Assembly (NCBI GenBank): GCA_015183035.1
Contig: JACZZP010000005.1
Coordinates: 1,178,001 to 1,242,000, forward strand
Direction: 5' to 3'
Source of the DNA: Meloidogyne chitwoodi
Lineage: Eukaryota; Nematoda; Chromadorea; Rhabditida; Meloidogynidae
DNA length: 64,000 bases
The position numbers were made by a program, and so were the translations under genes. The notes beneath the pieces are model-generated. The model was not told the DNA's origin. It worked only from the letters and a program-made list of their open reading frames with translations, and did not search any database. Below are positions 49,550 to 62,958 of the stretch, piece by piece (position 1 is the first letter of the stretch; each line of letters begins with the position of its first letter).

Positions 49550-51096
49550 TTATTTTCTTTTTCTTTTATCAATTTGTTCACTTTCATCACTCTCAAAACT
49601 TTCATCTTCAGTTTCATTTTCTTCATAACTTTTAGTATTTTCATAACTTTCAATTTGATCATATAATATTAAATTAGGATTATCACAATAACCACAAGTT
49701 TTTGGACATTGTTCTTTCATTAATTGAATATAAATAATTTTATTACAAAGTTCTCCAATTTCATTACATTTTGTTTTAGTTTCATCATTTTCATTAGAAT
49801 CTAAAGAATCTCTACAATTTGGGTCATTAGGTTGTGGAGGTATTCTATTTCCACTTATTTTACTAAATAAATTCCAAGTCTTTTTACAAATACCATTATC
49901 ACAATAAAATGGAATTTCACATTTTGTTATTCCTTTTATACAAACTTTAAAAAAATAATTAAAATTAATTTAAATAAATAAAAATACCTTTTCCTTCTTT
50001 AATTTCTTCTTTACTATTACTAGTTATCTTTTTTGTTAATTCATTTAATTCTTTTATAGCTAAAGGGTCTGAACTTTTTTTAAGACAAACACCTTTATTT
50101 GTAGAAGAATTAGGGTCAGGTCTACATTCTTCCATTCCTTGTGTTATTTCACATCCAGATGGAGGATTTACAATACACAATTATAAAAATAATAAATAAA
50201 TTAATTAATAAATATATGGAAAATAAAAAAAGAGAAATAAAATTTATTTATTTTTTACCAATTTTCTTGTAAAAATTATTTTCCTCATATTTTTTATCGA
50301 TATTTTTAAATATAATTTGACTTATAATCTCCCCATTTTAATTATTATTTTTTTAAAGAAAAACTTACTAAAAGTGCTAAATTCAAAGGGAGAACCTTTA
50401 GGTAATTGTTTACATTGACTTCCATCACATAATTTATTTAATCCACATTCTCTATGTGTTAAACAATTATCACCAACATCTTTTTTAAAATTAAAAAAAA
50501 TAATTAAAATATATTTTTTTAAACTTTTTTCAATAAATTCATTGCATTTTCCTATTTGTTTATTACAACCAAATGTTAAACAATCTTCATCTCTTTGACA
50601 ATCTGGTGATTGACAAACAAGTTTATTTGGATCATTATGTGAGGGAACACATTGTGTGGGAGGCTAAAATTAAAATTAAATATTTTTAAATTATTTAATA
50701 AATAAAACTATTTTATCATCACAAACGCCAACTCCTGGGCCTGTTTGAATACATGCTATAATAGAAAATATAATTTATTAGAAAATTGAAAAAGTTAATT
50801 TTTATAAATTATTTTATTTTTAAAGTCAAAAGTTTGTTAAATATTTCTTTTTAATGGATAGGATAAAATTTAATATTTTTGTAAAAAAAAAATAATTAAA
50901 AAATATATAAATATAATATTTTTATTTTTTTAATTTCCTTTCTCTCAATATCTCAAAATATTAAAAATTAAAACTAACGCCATGATTCTGTTATAGGGGG
51001 AGATGATGAAAAATGTAAAAAATTAAAATAAATAATAATTTTAAATAAATAAATTAAAAAATAATTTAAATTAATTTTTAAAATATTTTTAATCAT
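49550..51096 (-). CDS. Secreted cysteine-rich protein with a C-terminal ShK module
   Basis: A hydrophobic start at 51094-51096 (MIKNILKINLNYFLIYLFKI) works as a signal peptide, and spliced exons follow: CIQTGPGVGVCDDKI, PPTQCVPSHNDPNKLVCQSP, DCQRDEDCLTFGCNKQIG, DNCLTHRECGLNKLCDGSQC, CIVNPPSGCEITQGMEECRP and CIKGITKCEIPFYCDNGICK. Repeated C-x-x-(D/E)-C...C..G.C patterns suggest small EGF-like or dickkopf-type cysteine modules. The last exon has NCRDSLDSNENDETKTKCNE followed by LMKEQCPKTCGYCDNPN, a clear ShKT module, and then an acidic Ser/Glu tail ending KRKRK at 49550. The first exon and its splice (after ITESW) are inferred from the frame. The role is unknown. Confidence 0.68.
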
Positions 51097-52124
51097 TATT
51101 TATTTATTTATTTTTATGATAATTAAATAAATAAAATATTTCCTTCTCTTTTAAATTAAAATAAAAACAATAAAATAAAAAGAGGTTAAAATCTTGAGGA
51201 TTATATCTAATAAAAATAAAAAATAAAATATTTAACTATAGCCAAATGACCAAATAAACAGAGAGAATTCTTTGAATAAATAATAAATAATAATAATAAT
51301 TATTATTATTTTTTTTTATTGTTATCTATATAATTATTTTTTATTTATTCTCTTTTGTTTTTAAATAAATAAAAAAAATAATATAAATATTATATATAAG
51401 TATAATTTAATTAAATAAATAAATAATTTATTTTTAATAAAACTCTCCTCTTAAGACTTTTTGCTTTAAATCACAAAATTGTCATAATATTCAAAATTTA
51501 AATATAGTTATAAAGTTTAGGAATTACTGAATCTTCAAATAAATAAATAAATTTTATATTTTTATTTTAATAATTCATTATTTTCTTTTTTAATTATTAT
51601 TTGTTGACTTATTTAAATATTTATTATTATTATTATTTTCAAATTAAGAAAAAAAGAAAATTAAAAATCTTATAAATTTTTTATAAATTTATTTATTTTT
51701 TTAAATTTAATATTTAAAATAAAAGACTCATATTTAATATAAAAAATAAAATAAATAAATAATTTTATAGTAATTTAATATTTTATATCAGAATTAAAAC
51801 CAGTTAAAAATAAAAATATATGTACTTTTATTTTTATTATTTACCTGAATTATTTAAAAAATATTTTAAATTCTTTTTTTTTTATTTTTAAAATAAATAA
51901 ATAAATCATTTTTTTAAACTTGTTTTATTAAAATTAAAAAAATAGAAATGAAAAAAAATCTCTTAATAAAATTAAATTTACTATTTAATTACCCAAAGAA
52001 GTATTTAAAAAACATTTTTCAATAATTAAATAATTTTTTTATAAAATAATACTAATTATTTATTTAAAAATAATAAAACAATAATTTTATTATTATTTTT
52101 TTAGAGAATATTCTTTTCAAAAAT
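51097..52124. other. AT-rich intergenic region between divergent genes
   Basis: No gene or repeat of note beyond short AT-rich runs. It should hold the promoters of the ShK gene (-) and the Gly-rich peptide (+). Confidence 0.55.
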
Positions 52125-52500
52125 ATGCGTTCTTTTGCTATAATTCTTCTTTTAATATTTTTTATTACATTTTTTATTGGTAATGAAGCTATTCGAATAA
52201 AAAGATGTAAAAAATTTTAATTAAAAAAATTATTAATAAAAATTAATTTAAAGTTTATGGTCAACCATCAGGTTATGGAGGAAGGTTAAAATTAATTAAT
52301 TAATTAATTATTTAAATATATTTATTTTTAAAATATTTAGTAGTAGTATGGCTGGTGGTGGATGTTGTGGTGGAGGAAGTAGTATGGGAAATATGGGAGG
52401 AATGAGTGGAGCAGGATATAATAGTGGAATGGGAGGAGGATATAATAGAGGAGGAATGAGTGGAATGAGTAGTAGTATGGGGGGTTATGGAAGAAAATAA
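52125..52500 (+). CDS. Short glycine-rich secreted peptide
   Basis: Three exons encode a clear signal peptide (MRSFAIILLLIFFITFFIGN) and EAIRIKR followed by FYGQPSGYGG. The rest is a Gly/Ser/Met/Tyr-rich body with one CC pair: SSSMAGGGCCGGGSS, MGNMGGMSGAGYNSGMGGGY, NRGGMSGMSSSMGGYGRK, then a stop at 52500. The KR after the signal peptide could be a processing site. It resembles the Gly-rich secreted peptides of nematode skin (GRSP, NLP-29/CNC-like), which have structural or antimicrobial roles, but the similarity is compositional only. Confidence 0.68.
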
Positions 52501-52934
52501 TTATTTAAAAAAATAATAAATAAATATATAATTAGAAATATATTAAAACAATTTAATTAATTATATTATTTTTTAATTAGATAAAATAAATAAACTTTTA
52601 TATTAAAATATAATATTTATATATTTAGAGTAATTTATATTTTTATCAAAATATAAATTAATTTTATTTTTTTTAATTTATTATTTAATAATTACCTATT
52701 TATTTGAAAATATTACAAATTTTTAAAGAAAATTTAAAAAAATAATGTTTAAATATTCTATTTATAAATTAAATTTACTATTTATAATTTCATAAAAATT
52801 AAAATAATTATGAAAATATTTTTTATCAAAGAAAATATAAATAAATAAATAATGTAAATTTACAATTAAAAATCATAAAAATCATAAAATGTTATAAAAA
52901 ATTGAATTTTAGAAAATTCAAAAGAAAAATATAA
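52501..52934. other. AT-rich intergenic region between convergent genes
   Basis: I see only AT-rich sequence that probably contains the two 3' UTRs. Confidence 0.6.
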
Positions 52935-55900
52935 TTAAATATTTGAAGAAGAAGAAGGTTTTTTGTCAATATTTTGATATTTTTGTTGATTATTTCCATC
53001 ATCTTCTTCAAGACAACGTGCATATTGAGTAAAAACAGAAAGAAGTGTTTGCCAACAAATAATAATACATCTATTGCCAAAACAATGGGAAAGCTGTAAA
53101 ATAAAATAATAAAAATATTTTAAAAGGAATATTTTTAAATTCTAAGAATATTTTTAAATTAATAAATAAAAATTGTTTTATTTTGACTGACCCTTGCAAA
53201 ACGTTTGAATTGATCAAGAGTTTGAGTCGACAATTGTTGTTGTATTTGAGATTGTTGTGGATTTTTAAATTCAGTTAATTCAAGTGTTTCTTGTGCTGCT
53301 CCAATTTGAACAATTGATATAGCCTCACGAAGTATTTCCCTTTTTTATTAAAATAATATTTAAATTAATGAATAAATATATATCTATTTTTAGTTATTAT
53401 TTTTATATCTTCTATTATTTAAAGTCCAAATCCAAAAAAGAAACTTATAAACTTTAAAAAATAACTAACATTGTATTTTTAATATTTTCAATATTTAAAT
53501 TTCTCATTTGAGGGGAAGAAAGGCGTTTCATTTCCATAGCAATATAATGAAAAGGAAAACCATTATTTTGGTCTTTAACTGATTTCTCTAAATCTTCAGC
53601 TAATTGAATTGCTTCTCCTTTTTAAAAAAAAATTTATTTTAATTATTTTAAAAATAAATATATAATTATTTTTTTACTTTCACAAAGTGTAGAGAATGTT
53701 GTTACTTGACTTGATTTACGTTTTCCAGTTTGAAGGTCCAAACCACACTCATATTTAGCCAAATCCATTCGTAAACGATTACCACCATTTTTATTTTTAG
53801 CTCTAAAAATTTAATTTTTAATAATAAAAATACAATTAATTAATTATATTAATTGATTTTTAAGCAATTTTATAATTTAAAAAATATTAAAAATAAATAA
53901 AAATATAACCTTCGAAGTATTCCACTTAAATAAGAAGTATTTAAACATTCAGGTGGATTTAGTCTTCTATGAATTTCAGCCAAAGTTATTGGATATTTTT
54001 TATTATTATTTAATAATGAAAGACGAGCAGGAACCTTTTAAAAATAAATAAAATAATTATTTTATTAAATAATTAATTACAGGTTTATCAAAAAATATTT
54101 CTTCCAAGTCTCGCTCTTGTTTTTGTCCTTCTAATATAATATTACGCATATATGGAGGAAATTTTGGTTCTGACAATAAAAAAATTAAATTTTAAATTAA
54201 AAAATAATAAAATAACCGAAAGGAACCAATTCAAGGCTTTGACCAGTTTTAGCACTTAAAGCACTTTCTTCTGAAGAACCTCCACTACTACTTTCATTTT
54301 TATGAATATCTTCAATTAAATTTAAATATTTTTAAAAATATTTAAATACCTTTAATTATTCTCTCAAATCCAACACCACTATCTCTACTTAAAAATTATT
54401 TTTATAAAATTTAATTTTAATTTTTTTAAATTAATTACGCAATTGTTGAAGTGCTAAATGATGATGAATTATTTAATGGAGATGCAAATAATTGTTGCTA
54501 AAAATTTAATTTTTGAATTTTATTTAATTTCTTGCCTGTTGTAAAGATTCCATTTTAAACATTTGATTATATGGATAATCAGATCCACCATAGGAAGAAG
54601 AGCCAATTTGAAAATTCTCAGAAGAACCAACTCCAATAACAGAAGAAGAACTTTGAGCTCCAGATATGTTGTAGTGACGAATTTGTGGTCGCATTGTTGG
54701 AAATGCTGAATTTCCTGCAGCTGCGGCTGCTGCAACAACTCCATGACCTTTAAATTGTTTTTAGAGAGAAAACATTAAAATAAGAAAATTGAGAGTAGTA
54801 AAAACTTTAAACAATTTTATAAAATATAAATTATAAACTTACCCCAATAGCTACTAAAAGCAGCTTGTTGAAAATTTCTTAAAGTATTTGTGTCAAAATT
54901 ATTATAAGAATGTCCAATTGGTGTAGAATGTGCAAGAGGGGCAGAGGACACCTATTTTTTTTAAGATTACCGGAAAACTCCTCCTCGGAAAACTCCTCCC
55001 CGAAGATTTTCGGAAAATTCCTCCCCAGATTTTCGGAAAATTCCTCCTCATCGGAAAATTCCTCCCCAAACAGAATTATCGGAAAACTCCTCCCTGAAAA
55101 TTCCTCTTTTAGCGGAAAATTCCTCCCCAAATAAAAAATTATTTTAAAAATATTTGAATAAAATAATTTCATTTTATCAAAGTTTATCCGATGGATTTAT
55201 TTTTTATGAAATTATAATGATCGAATCAACCAATTGGTCCAATTGCCAATTAGGTCAAACTTCTTTAAACTAGTTGTTCGTCAACAAACCTGAATCTATT
55301 GGGGGCATTTTATCACTTTTCAATTTTTGAGCCCATGGCCTTTGGTTTTCGCGCAAAACTTGACTCTATTGGATGTTTGATAACTTTCCCCTTTAAGGGA
55401 TTGGACCAATTGGTTGATTTATCTTTTGAGTTTCGATTTTGGGTTGATCCAATATTTATTATTTCATAAAAAATAAATCCATCGAATAAACTTTGATAAA
55501 ATGAAATTATTTTATTCAAATATTTTTAAAATAATTTTTTATTTGGGGAGGAATTTTCCGCTAAAAGAGGAATTTTCAGGGAGGAATTTTCCGATAATTC
55601 TGTTTGAGGAGGAATTTTCCGATGAGGAGGAATTTTCCGAAAATCTTCGGGGAGGAGTTTTCCGAGGAGGAGTTTTCCGTACACCTTTTTTAAAATTATA
55701 AATAAATTAAAAAATTAATTTTAATTAAAAAAAACCATTCCAAAATTAGGAAATGCTGAAGTAGTCGAAGTACTATAACCACCACTATATTGTGAGATTA
55801 AATGTTGTTGTTGTTGTTGAGGTGTAGAATAAATATTAGTTAATTGTTGTTGACCATAATTTGGTCTAATATTAATTCCAGAAGATAAATGTTGTTGAAA

Positions 55901-56566
55901 TAAAGAATTCTGTTGAGGTTCTTGTTTTACTGGACATTCAGGTGAGCTACTACTTGTTCTAAATAATCTACAAGTATTTTTAATTTAAAATTAATTTAAG
56001 GGAATCTATTGTAAAAACTATCATTTTTTAAATCTAAGAAGAGAATAATAATGGTGAGAATATCTTTTAGTTGAGAATATTGTTTAAAAATTAATTAAAA
56101 ACTTTGTTGAACGAAGTCCACTACTTCCACTTTCTTCCTCAATTTCTTCATCTTCCTCTTCTTCATCCTCTGCCTCTTCTTCAATCGATCTTGTTGTTTG
56201 ATTTCCAGATTCAAATAAAGTCTTTTGGTTATCCAAATATTGTCGTTTATTACTAGGAATTCCATAATTCTCCTTTAAATATATTTTTAAAATCTAAAAT
56301 ATTATTTACCTTTTCCTCTTGATTTAAATGTTCTTCATTTAATTGACGTTTATGTCCAATAGTACTGCTCCCCATTGAATAAAAATTTTGTTGTTGTTGT
56401 TGGTTATTAAAAAAATTTTCCTTAAAAATAAATAAAAATTAATTAAATAAATAAATTAATTAATTCTTACATTTCTATTATAATTTTCATTAATTTGTTG
56501 TTGTTGAATATTTTGAGATGAGTTCATATTAATAAAAGATTCTTTTCGATCAGTATTTGAATTCAT
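52935..56566 (-). CDS. aptf: AP-2 family transcription factor
   Basis: AP-2 proteins bind GCCNNNGGC-like DNA as dimers through a basic helix-span-helix C-terminal half. The start at 56564-56566 ([20 protein letters not shown]) opens a long Gln/Asn/Ser-rich N-terminal region with acidic and poly-Q stretches, expected for the activation part. The conserved part begins [13 protein letters not shown] and [20 protein letters not shown], then [60 protein letters not shown] and [21 protein letters not shown]...[12 protein letters not shown] is the AP-2 signature. The C terminus ends in KKPSSSSNI at 52935. C. elegans has several aptf paralogues; which one this matches I cannot tell. One intron (about 54952-55733) is filled by a foldback element. 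Confidence 0.92.
54971..55679. mobile_element. Foldback element with tandem GGAAAATTCCTCC-type units
   Basis: The outer arms (54971-55140 and about 55540-55679) carry tandem units of the form CGGAAAATTCCTCCCC, in opposite orientations, so that the minus-strand reading of the left arm nearly equals the plus-strand reading of the right arm. Inward, TTATCAAAGTTTATCCGATG and ATCAACCAATTGGTCCAAT are mirrored too, making almost the whole 0.7 kb one hairpin. No transposase is present. It sits in the aptf intron, and its left end is only about 18 bases from the 3' exon. A short AGGTGT motif follows both ends on the minus strand and might be a target duplication. Confidence 0.82.
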
Positions 56567-58437
56567 TTTTTTATTTAAACATTAAAAAATAAATTATTAA
56601 AAATTATTTAAAAAATTAATTTTAAATTAAAAAAAAACAAAAATATTTTTTGTTTTTTTTTACCAAATAAACATTAATTAATTAAAATTAAAAATATAAA
56701 TAAACAAAATAAAATAAAAATCAATTTTCAATAAATATTATATAATTATATTTAAATATATTTTTTAAATTAATATATATTTAATTCTCAATCAATTTTT
56801 TTCTTTTTTTCTTAACGGCATAACGTATTCACATTTTTAATAAAAATAATCTTTTTTAATTTCTCTTTTATGTTAAATTTATAAATATATGTACTCCAGA
56901 AAAATATCATCCAGTCAGTTACTAAAAAAAGAAAAATTAAAAGAACGCGGTTAGGTTAAAAGACAGTGATAAATAGCAAATAAATTTAAATAAGAGTAAA
57001 AATGATTTTTGACAAGAAAAGGAGAAAATATTTAAAAACATAATATTTTTTTAAATATTTTTAAATTAAATACTATTTAATTTAATAAATGTATATAAAA
57101 TTATATATTTTTAATTATTTATTCTAGATCTAAAAATTAATAAATATACAAATTGAGTTGTTTTTAATTTTATTCCAGTTCTTGTATATTTCGAAAAAAT
57201 TAGTTTTATTTGGAGAATAAAATATATAAAATTAAATTTATAATTTAATAATTTTCTCAGAAAAGTTTGACTTATATATAACCAAATAATTCCTTCTGCA
57301 ATTTAAAGAAAAAGTGTGATTTTCTCAAAAAATTGTAAATCTATCAAATTTAAACATAAAATGATTGAGAACTACATATTTTGTTAATTTATTTTATAAT
57401 TTTCTCACGTTTACAAAAATACTAGTATAATTAGAAGAAAAATATAATAAGTTGAAATAAATTAGGTATAACATTTTAGAACATTTAATTAATTTATAAG
57501 TTTAATTTGATTGAATTTAGTTTTTTAAAAAAACAAAGAATCAGAAAGAAAAATTGTAATAAATAAAAAAGAAAGAAAACTTGATTGAACTTTTCCAATA
57601 TATTATAAATTAATTGAGAGTAATTTTAAGTGCCATTGAATAAAAAGAAAAAACATTTTTCTACAATTATTACTATATATTATTTAAATAATTAATATAA
57701 AATTTAAAATATTTTCTCTCAAAGCAATAAATAAATAAAAAAAATTTATAGACTCTGAGGATAAGTTCAAATAAAGGTTAATTAAAGGGCGTTTTTAACC
57801 TCAACTTAACGTTACCGTTTTACTTTTTTAACTTTTCTAACGTTATATAAATGAGAAAAAAAGGAAGCATTTTTAAATATTATATAAATGTTGATGGTTG
57901 CCATTTTTGCAAAAATGAGGGGAAATAAATAGACAATAGTACGTGGAAAAAGTGAAAGAATGAAAATGGGAAATTTTTTTAAACAATTGGTTAGCCTTAA
58001 GCGATAAATATTTATAAAAACAATTAAATTTTAACTACCCTTAGTTGACCTTTTTGATTGATAAATACAAAGAAAAGGCAAAATAATGAGAGAAAATAAT
58101 TATTAAAATCTAAATTATAGACAATTAGTTAAAGTAAAATATATAAAAAAAAATAGATAAAGATAAATTTACGTAAAATTAAATATCTTTATACCACCTA
58201 TCAATGAATGGCAATACGATTAATTGACTTGAAAAGTGTTTAGATAAGGTTAAAAATTAAAGACATTAACCTTAAATAAAAAGATGGTAAAAGCCAAGGA
58301 AGCAGAAAATTGATTCACTAAAGAAGTTAAGACTAGTAAAAACATATAAATTTAGTATAAAGATGAGCGAAAAGATTAAAAAATAAAAAAAGATATGAAA
58401 ACAATTTTTACACCTCGAAAATAAAAAAATTAAAATT
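56567..58437. other. AT-rich intergenic region
   Basis: It should contain the AP-2 gene promoter. There are some GC-richer spots (for example near 57780-57840) but no supported gene or motif. Confidence 0.55.
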
Positions 58438-58545
58438 CGTCGCCCAAATGGGACTTTTACAACGGTCGCTCAAATGGCATCGCTCAAATGGTTGTCGCTC
58501 AATCGGCATCGCTCAAACGGCGTCGCTCAAATGACACCCTCCCCT
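58438..58545. repeat. Degenerate tandem repeat of a CGCTCAAATGG unit
   Basis: About six imperfect copies of a unit like (G)TCGCTCAAATGGCA, 14-20 bases long, follow each other in a GC-richer patch that ends CCCTCCCC. It lies 165 bases upstream of the SUN-protein start. It may be a minisatellite or a piece of a repeat family. Confidence 0.75.
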
Positions 58546-58710
58546 AAAAAATCGTTCTTCTTCCACTTGAGTCCTCAGCATCATATTAATTAATTTATGA
58601 TTTTGTTTAATTTGTTAGTATTATTAAATAATTTCTAATCTCTGTTTTAAGTTAAATATTTTGATAACAAAAAGATTTATATTTTTAATCAATTTTTAAA
58701 GAATATCTGG

Positions 58711-61700
58711 ATGGATGTTATCGATTCTTTCTATAGACGATTGTATTTTATTAAAATTTTTCTTTAATTAAAAATTTTTTAGAAGTTTTTCACCATCAAA
58801 ATCAAGAACATCAACTCCAAATATTATTTATAGAGCGGAATCATCATCAAGACTTTCCAAAGAAGATATTGATGAAATTTTAGAAAGGTTTTCTTTAATA
58901 TTTTTTATAAAAATTATTTTTTAGCCCTTATGAAACAGACTATACTTACTCTTACACTTTTGCATATAAACCACATATTGGATGTCGTGAATATATACAT
59001 CCAAGACTTTGTAGAAGATTTAATCCCTCCCCAACAAATTTTAACAAAATTGAACAGCAACTTATTTTTACAATTATTCCAAGAATTTTTATTTGGATTT
59101 TCTTGCAAGTTGCTACATTTATTTCATTAATTTGTCAGTGTTTTTCTTTAGAAATTTTATTTATAATTTATATTCCTTGTAGGTTCAACTTTATATTTTT
59201 ATCTCTACATATTTTTTGGTTATGCTCTAAAACCAGTTTATGGAATTAATTATCGAGTTCAAAATTATTGGAATGAAATTAAATATGTTTGTTCCTTTTG
59301 AATTTTATTACTTATTAAAAATTATGAGAATTTTCGATAATTTTTAATTAAAAATTTTATTTTTTGAATTTTAAAGGTTTGGTTAAATTCAGAAGGTTAT
59401 TGGCAATTTACTAGATCTCTTTTTTATTCAATTATTTTTAGAGAATTTAATGATTATTCAACTAATAAAAAACAAAGATTTTCAAAACAAACAATTAATA
59501 AGCATCGTCAATCAATAAAAACAAGAAATTTTACTTTTTTAAAGCTTTTAATTTTTTTGTCAATTCTTTATCTGATTTATTTACTTTTTACTAAATTAAA
59601 TGAAAATCAAGATGAATTTGATAAAATATGCCGTAATTATTTTTTATTAAAAAAATATACATCTAATTTTGTACTTTTTTAGCACTTGAAAATCAAAAAT
59701 CTGATTTAGTCCAACCATTTTGTACTAATGAAAATAAACAAACATTTCAATCAATTACAAAAAGATATTTATTTGTTTTATCTGAAAATATATTAAATAA
59801 TGCAATAAATATTTATTATGGAACCATTCACGGAGTTGGTAAGTTAAATTAATTTATGAATATTTTATATTTTTTTCGATTAAATCAATTGTTGAGGAAT
59901 TTTTTTATCTTTTCAACCTAATTTTTGTTTTTTACATATTTCTATTTATTTTCAGAATCTTTAGCTTCAACTCTTCATATTTTTTTACAAAAATATTTTT
60001 TAATTCCATTATCTTTATTTTATCAAATTTGTGCTGATTTTATTTTTGAAAAAGTTGGAAATAATTTTTACAAATTAAGCAAATACATTTTTGACAAATT
60101 TTGCGTTTTTGGTAATTATTTTATTGATAAAGGTTTGCTTTTAAAAATATATATATAATTTATAAACGTTTTTTTAAGTTTTTACTATTTTTACTAAATT
60201 ATGGATATCTTTATATGATTTTTGTTCTGAATTTGTTCGATTTCCTTTAATATTTTTTAGTAAAGTTTACAACACTGTTTGTGCTGGAATAGATATAATT
60301 AAACAATTTTTATGGAATTTTATAAATATATTTGGATATTGGGAAAAAGGTTTTTTTAATTTAAATTAAACAATGTTGGAAACGGTGTGAACTTTTATCA
60401 TTATTTTTATTAAAATATTTATTTTTAGTTACCAATGCTGTTATTTATATTGCGGAAATTGGTAAATTAAATTTTTATTTATATAAAATTTAATCAACAT
60501 TTTTATTATTTTTTCTAGTTAAATTATTTTTCATTTGGATTTATGGAGGATTAATTAATTTGTACCAAAATTTAATTAATATTATTTTATATTTTTTTAA
60601 TTATTCAAAAGAATATTATTATAATTTTTTTTTCAAAACTACTGAAAATGTTTTTGAAGAAAAATTATTTATTAATAAAGAAAAGGTTTAATTTTAACTT
60701 TTTTTTTAATATTTTTTTTTTATTTTTAGAAAATTGAAAAGCCTTTATCGATGCAATTTTTGCATAAAATTATTTATCAAACATTGGCTGAGGAAAGAAT
60801 TTTTTTGGAAAAAAATATTCGAAAATGGATTCAACAAAATGTTTTTTTTAAATTTATTTTATATTTATTTAATTTTATAATTTTTTAGATAAAAATTGAG
60901 CTAAAATTAAATAATTCTGATGAAACTAACAAAAATGAAATTTATAAAAAGATGACAGATTTTGAAGATAAGATTGTTTATTTATTTAAAAACTTCATTG
61001 CTGAACAAGAAGAAAAATTGGAAAAAATTAAATTACAAATGGAAGAGGTTAATCTTTATTTAAAATTTTTAAATTAAAGTTCTGTAACCTTTATTACCAG
61101 AGAACAGAAATTTATAAGAAAAATATTAAGTTATAGTCCACAAAAATTGTGGAATACTTCTCAATACATATTTATTTATATTTTTTAGAAAATGCGTTTA
61201 TTTGTCAATCAGCAAGATGAACTTTTTAATAATCGTTATATCCAGATTAATGATGAAATTAAATATTTGAAAACTTTTCAAGAAGAACTTGATGATCGTT
61301 TTAAGAAAGAGAAGCCTTTAAATAATGAAAAAGAGATGATTAAACCAATCGAAGTATTAAATTAATTTTCATTTAAATAAATTTTTTGGAATAATTTTAG
61401 AAAAAAAATAATGAATTTGATGAAAATGCTTTAATGAAAAAGATTCGTCATTTAATTAAAAAGGAAATTCGTTTATATGAGGCTGATCGCACAGGAATGC
61501 CTGATTTTGCTTTGGAAAGTTCTGGTTATTTTATTTTTAATAATAAATTTCTTTTTATTTTTTTAGGCGGATCTGTATTAAGTACACGTTGCACTGTACA
61601 ATATAATGAAAGATCAAGAACCCAAAAACTTTTTGGTATTCCACTTTGGTATACAAGCTATAGTCCAAGAACTGTTATTCAAGTAAGGGTTTATTTATTA

Positions 61701-62616
61701 TATTCTAAAACATTTCTGGAGAGATGTGTGGGGAAAGGCTTTCAGATTCAAAACTCTGATAAAAGATGCTAGGAGATTATATGACGAAAGATATAATTTA
61801 TCTCTTTCTTGAAAGATTTATTTATTAAACAAAACGTTAATTGTTTGGATTTAATTCTAACTTAATTATTAAAATAATATTAATTTAAACTTTTTTAATT
61901 TTAGAGAAAAGGCTATGGAGCCTCTGCCGGTGAATGTTGGGCATTTTATGGAGGTCATGGATTTCTTACTATTGGCTTATCTGGGCGTATTAATGTTACA
62001 GCTGTTTCATATGAACATTTGCCTATCGAATTGTCCCCTGATGGACATATTAGAACAGCGCCGAAGAATTTTCTTGTTTGGGTAGGTCATTAGTTGTGGA
62101 TTATATCCATTTATTGATATTATGAATTTTTTGTAATCGGAACAAAATTTTTATTTTTTAAATATTTAGAGTTATCAAGATGTGGATAATATGCTTTCGC
62201 GTATGTTATTGGGTAATTTCACTTATAATTCTCAAGGAGAACCTTTACAAATATTTTACGTTCAGGTAGTACTAAATAATTAAATAATATACATATTTAC
62301 TAAAATAGAAATGTGACTCACGTTTGACAAATATTATTGAATTGGAAACTCTTACTAATTGGGGGTCATCTGTAACATGTCTTTACCGCTTTCGAGTACA
62401 TGGAGATGCATTAAAGGTTTAATTATTTCTATAATATTTGTGAAAACTTGTATTTATAAATCAATTAATGATTTTTTTCGAAAGATATTTTTTTTTATTT
62501 TACAGATAATTCCTGATGTTTCGGAGGAAAATGATGATAAAACTACTAAAACCGAAGTCAAACATAAACCATTTTCAACGAACAAATTCAAAACGGATGA
62601 AAAAGATTTGATTTAA
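58711..62616 (+). CDS. unc-84: SUN-domain inner nuclear membrane protein (UNC-84-like)
   Basis: SUN proteins bind KASH proteins across the nuclear envelope to tether nuclei to the cytoskeleton. The start at 58711 (MDVIDSFYRRL) is tentative; an upstream exon is possible. The N-terminal nucleoplasmic part (PSKSRTSTPNIIYRAESSSR) is followed by hydrophobic segments TIIPRIFIWIFLQ and FLKLLIFLSILYLIYLLF, then a long lumenal region with many aromatic residues and a charged coiled coil (about 60650-61420). The SUN domain begins near 61430: MPDFALESSGGSVLSTRCTV, RTQKLFGIPLWYTSYSPRTV, GECWAFYGGHGFLTIGLSGR, VTAVSYEHLPIELSPDG, NFLVWSYQDVDNMLSRMLLG and the C-terminal NWGSSVTCLYRFRVHGDALK. The final acidic/Lys tail ends at 62616. 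The membrane segment count differs from a single-pass model and is uncertain. Confidence 0.9.
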
Positions 62617-62958
62617 TTAATTTATTTATAAATTTCTATTTTTAGAGTCTCATTTTGCAAATATTATTATTTTTTATTTGTTACCTTCTATTTATTAAAA
62701 TACCTAGAATCTTATTTTATTTATTTTTTAACAAATTATTTTATAAATTAAATTTAGTAAATCATTTTTTAAATTTATGTGTATACATAGATTATTTCCT
62801 TTAATATAACAAAATAATAATAATTAATTTGGACATCAAAACAACTAACTAAATTAATAATGATATAATAAATATTATTTATGTTTAAATAATATTTATT
62901 TATAGTTCTTCTCTAAATTTAAATCTTTAATAATATTTAAATTATAATTAATTTTAAA
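62617..62958. other. AT-rich spacer between convergent genes
   Basis: Only AT-rich sequence is seen; probably both 3' UTRs. Confidence 0.6.

Noticed and set aside
51978..52000. TTTAATTACCCAAAG, similar to part of the nematode spliced leader SL1
   Set aside because: The match breaks after a few bases and no donor or Sm site follows, so it is not an SL RNA gene.
54879..55701. Two nearly identical proteins ([10 protein letters not shown]...) on opposite strands
   Set aside because: They are the two arms of the foldback element read in each direction, not genes.
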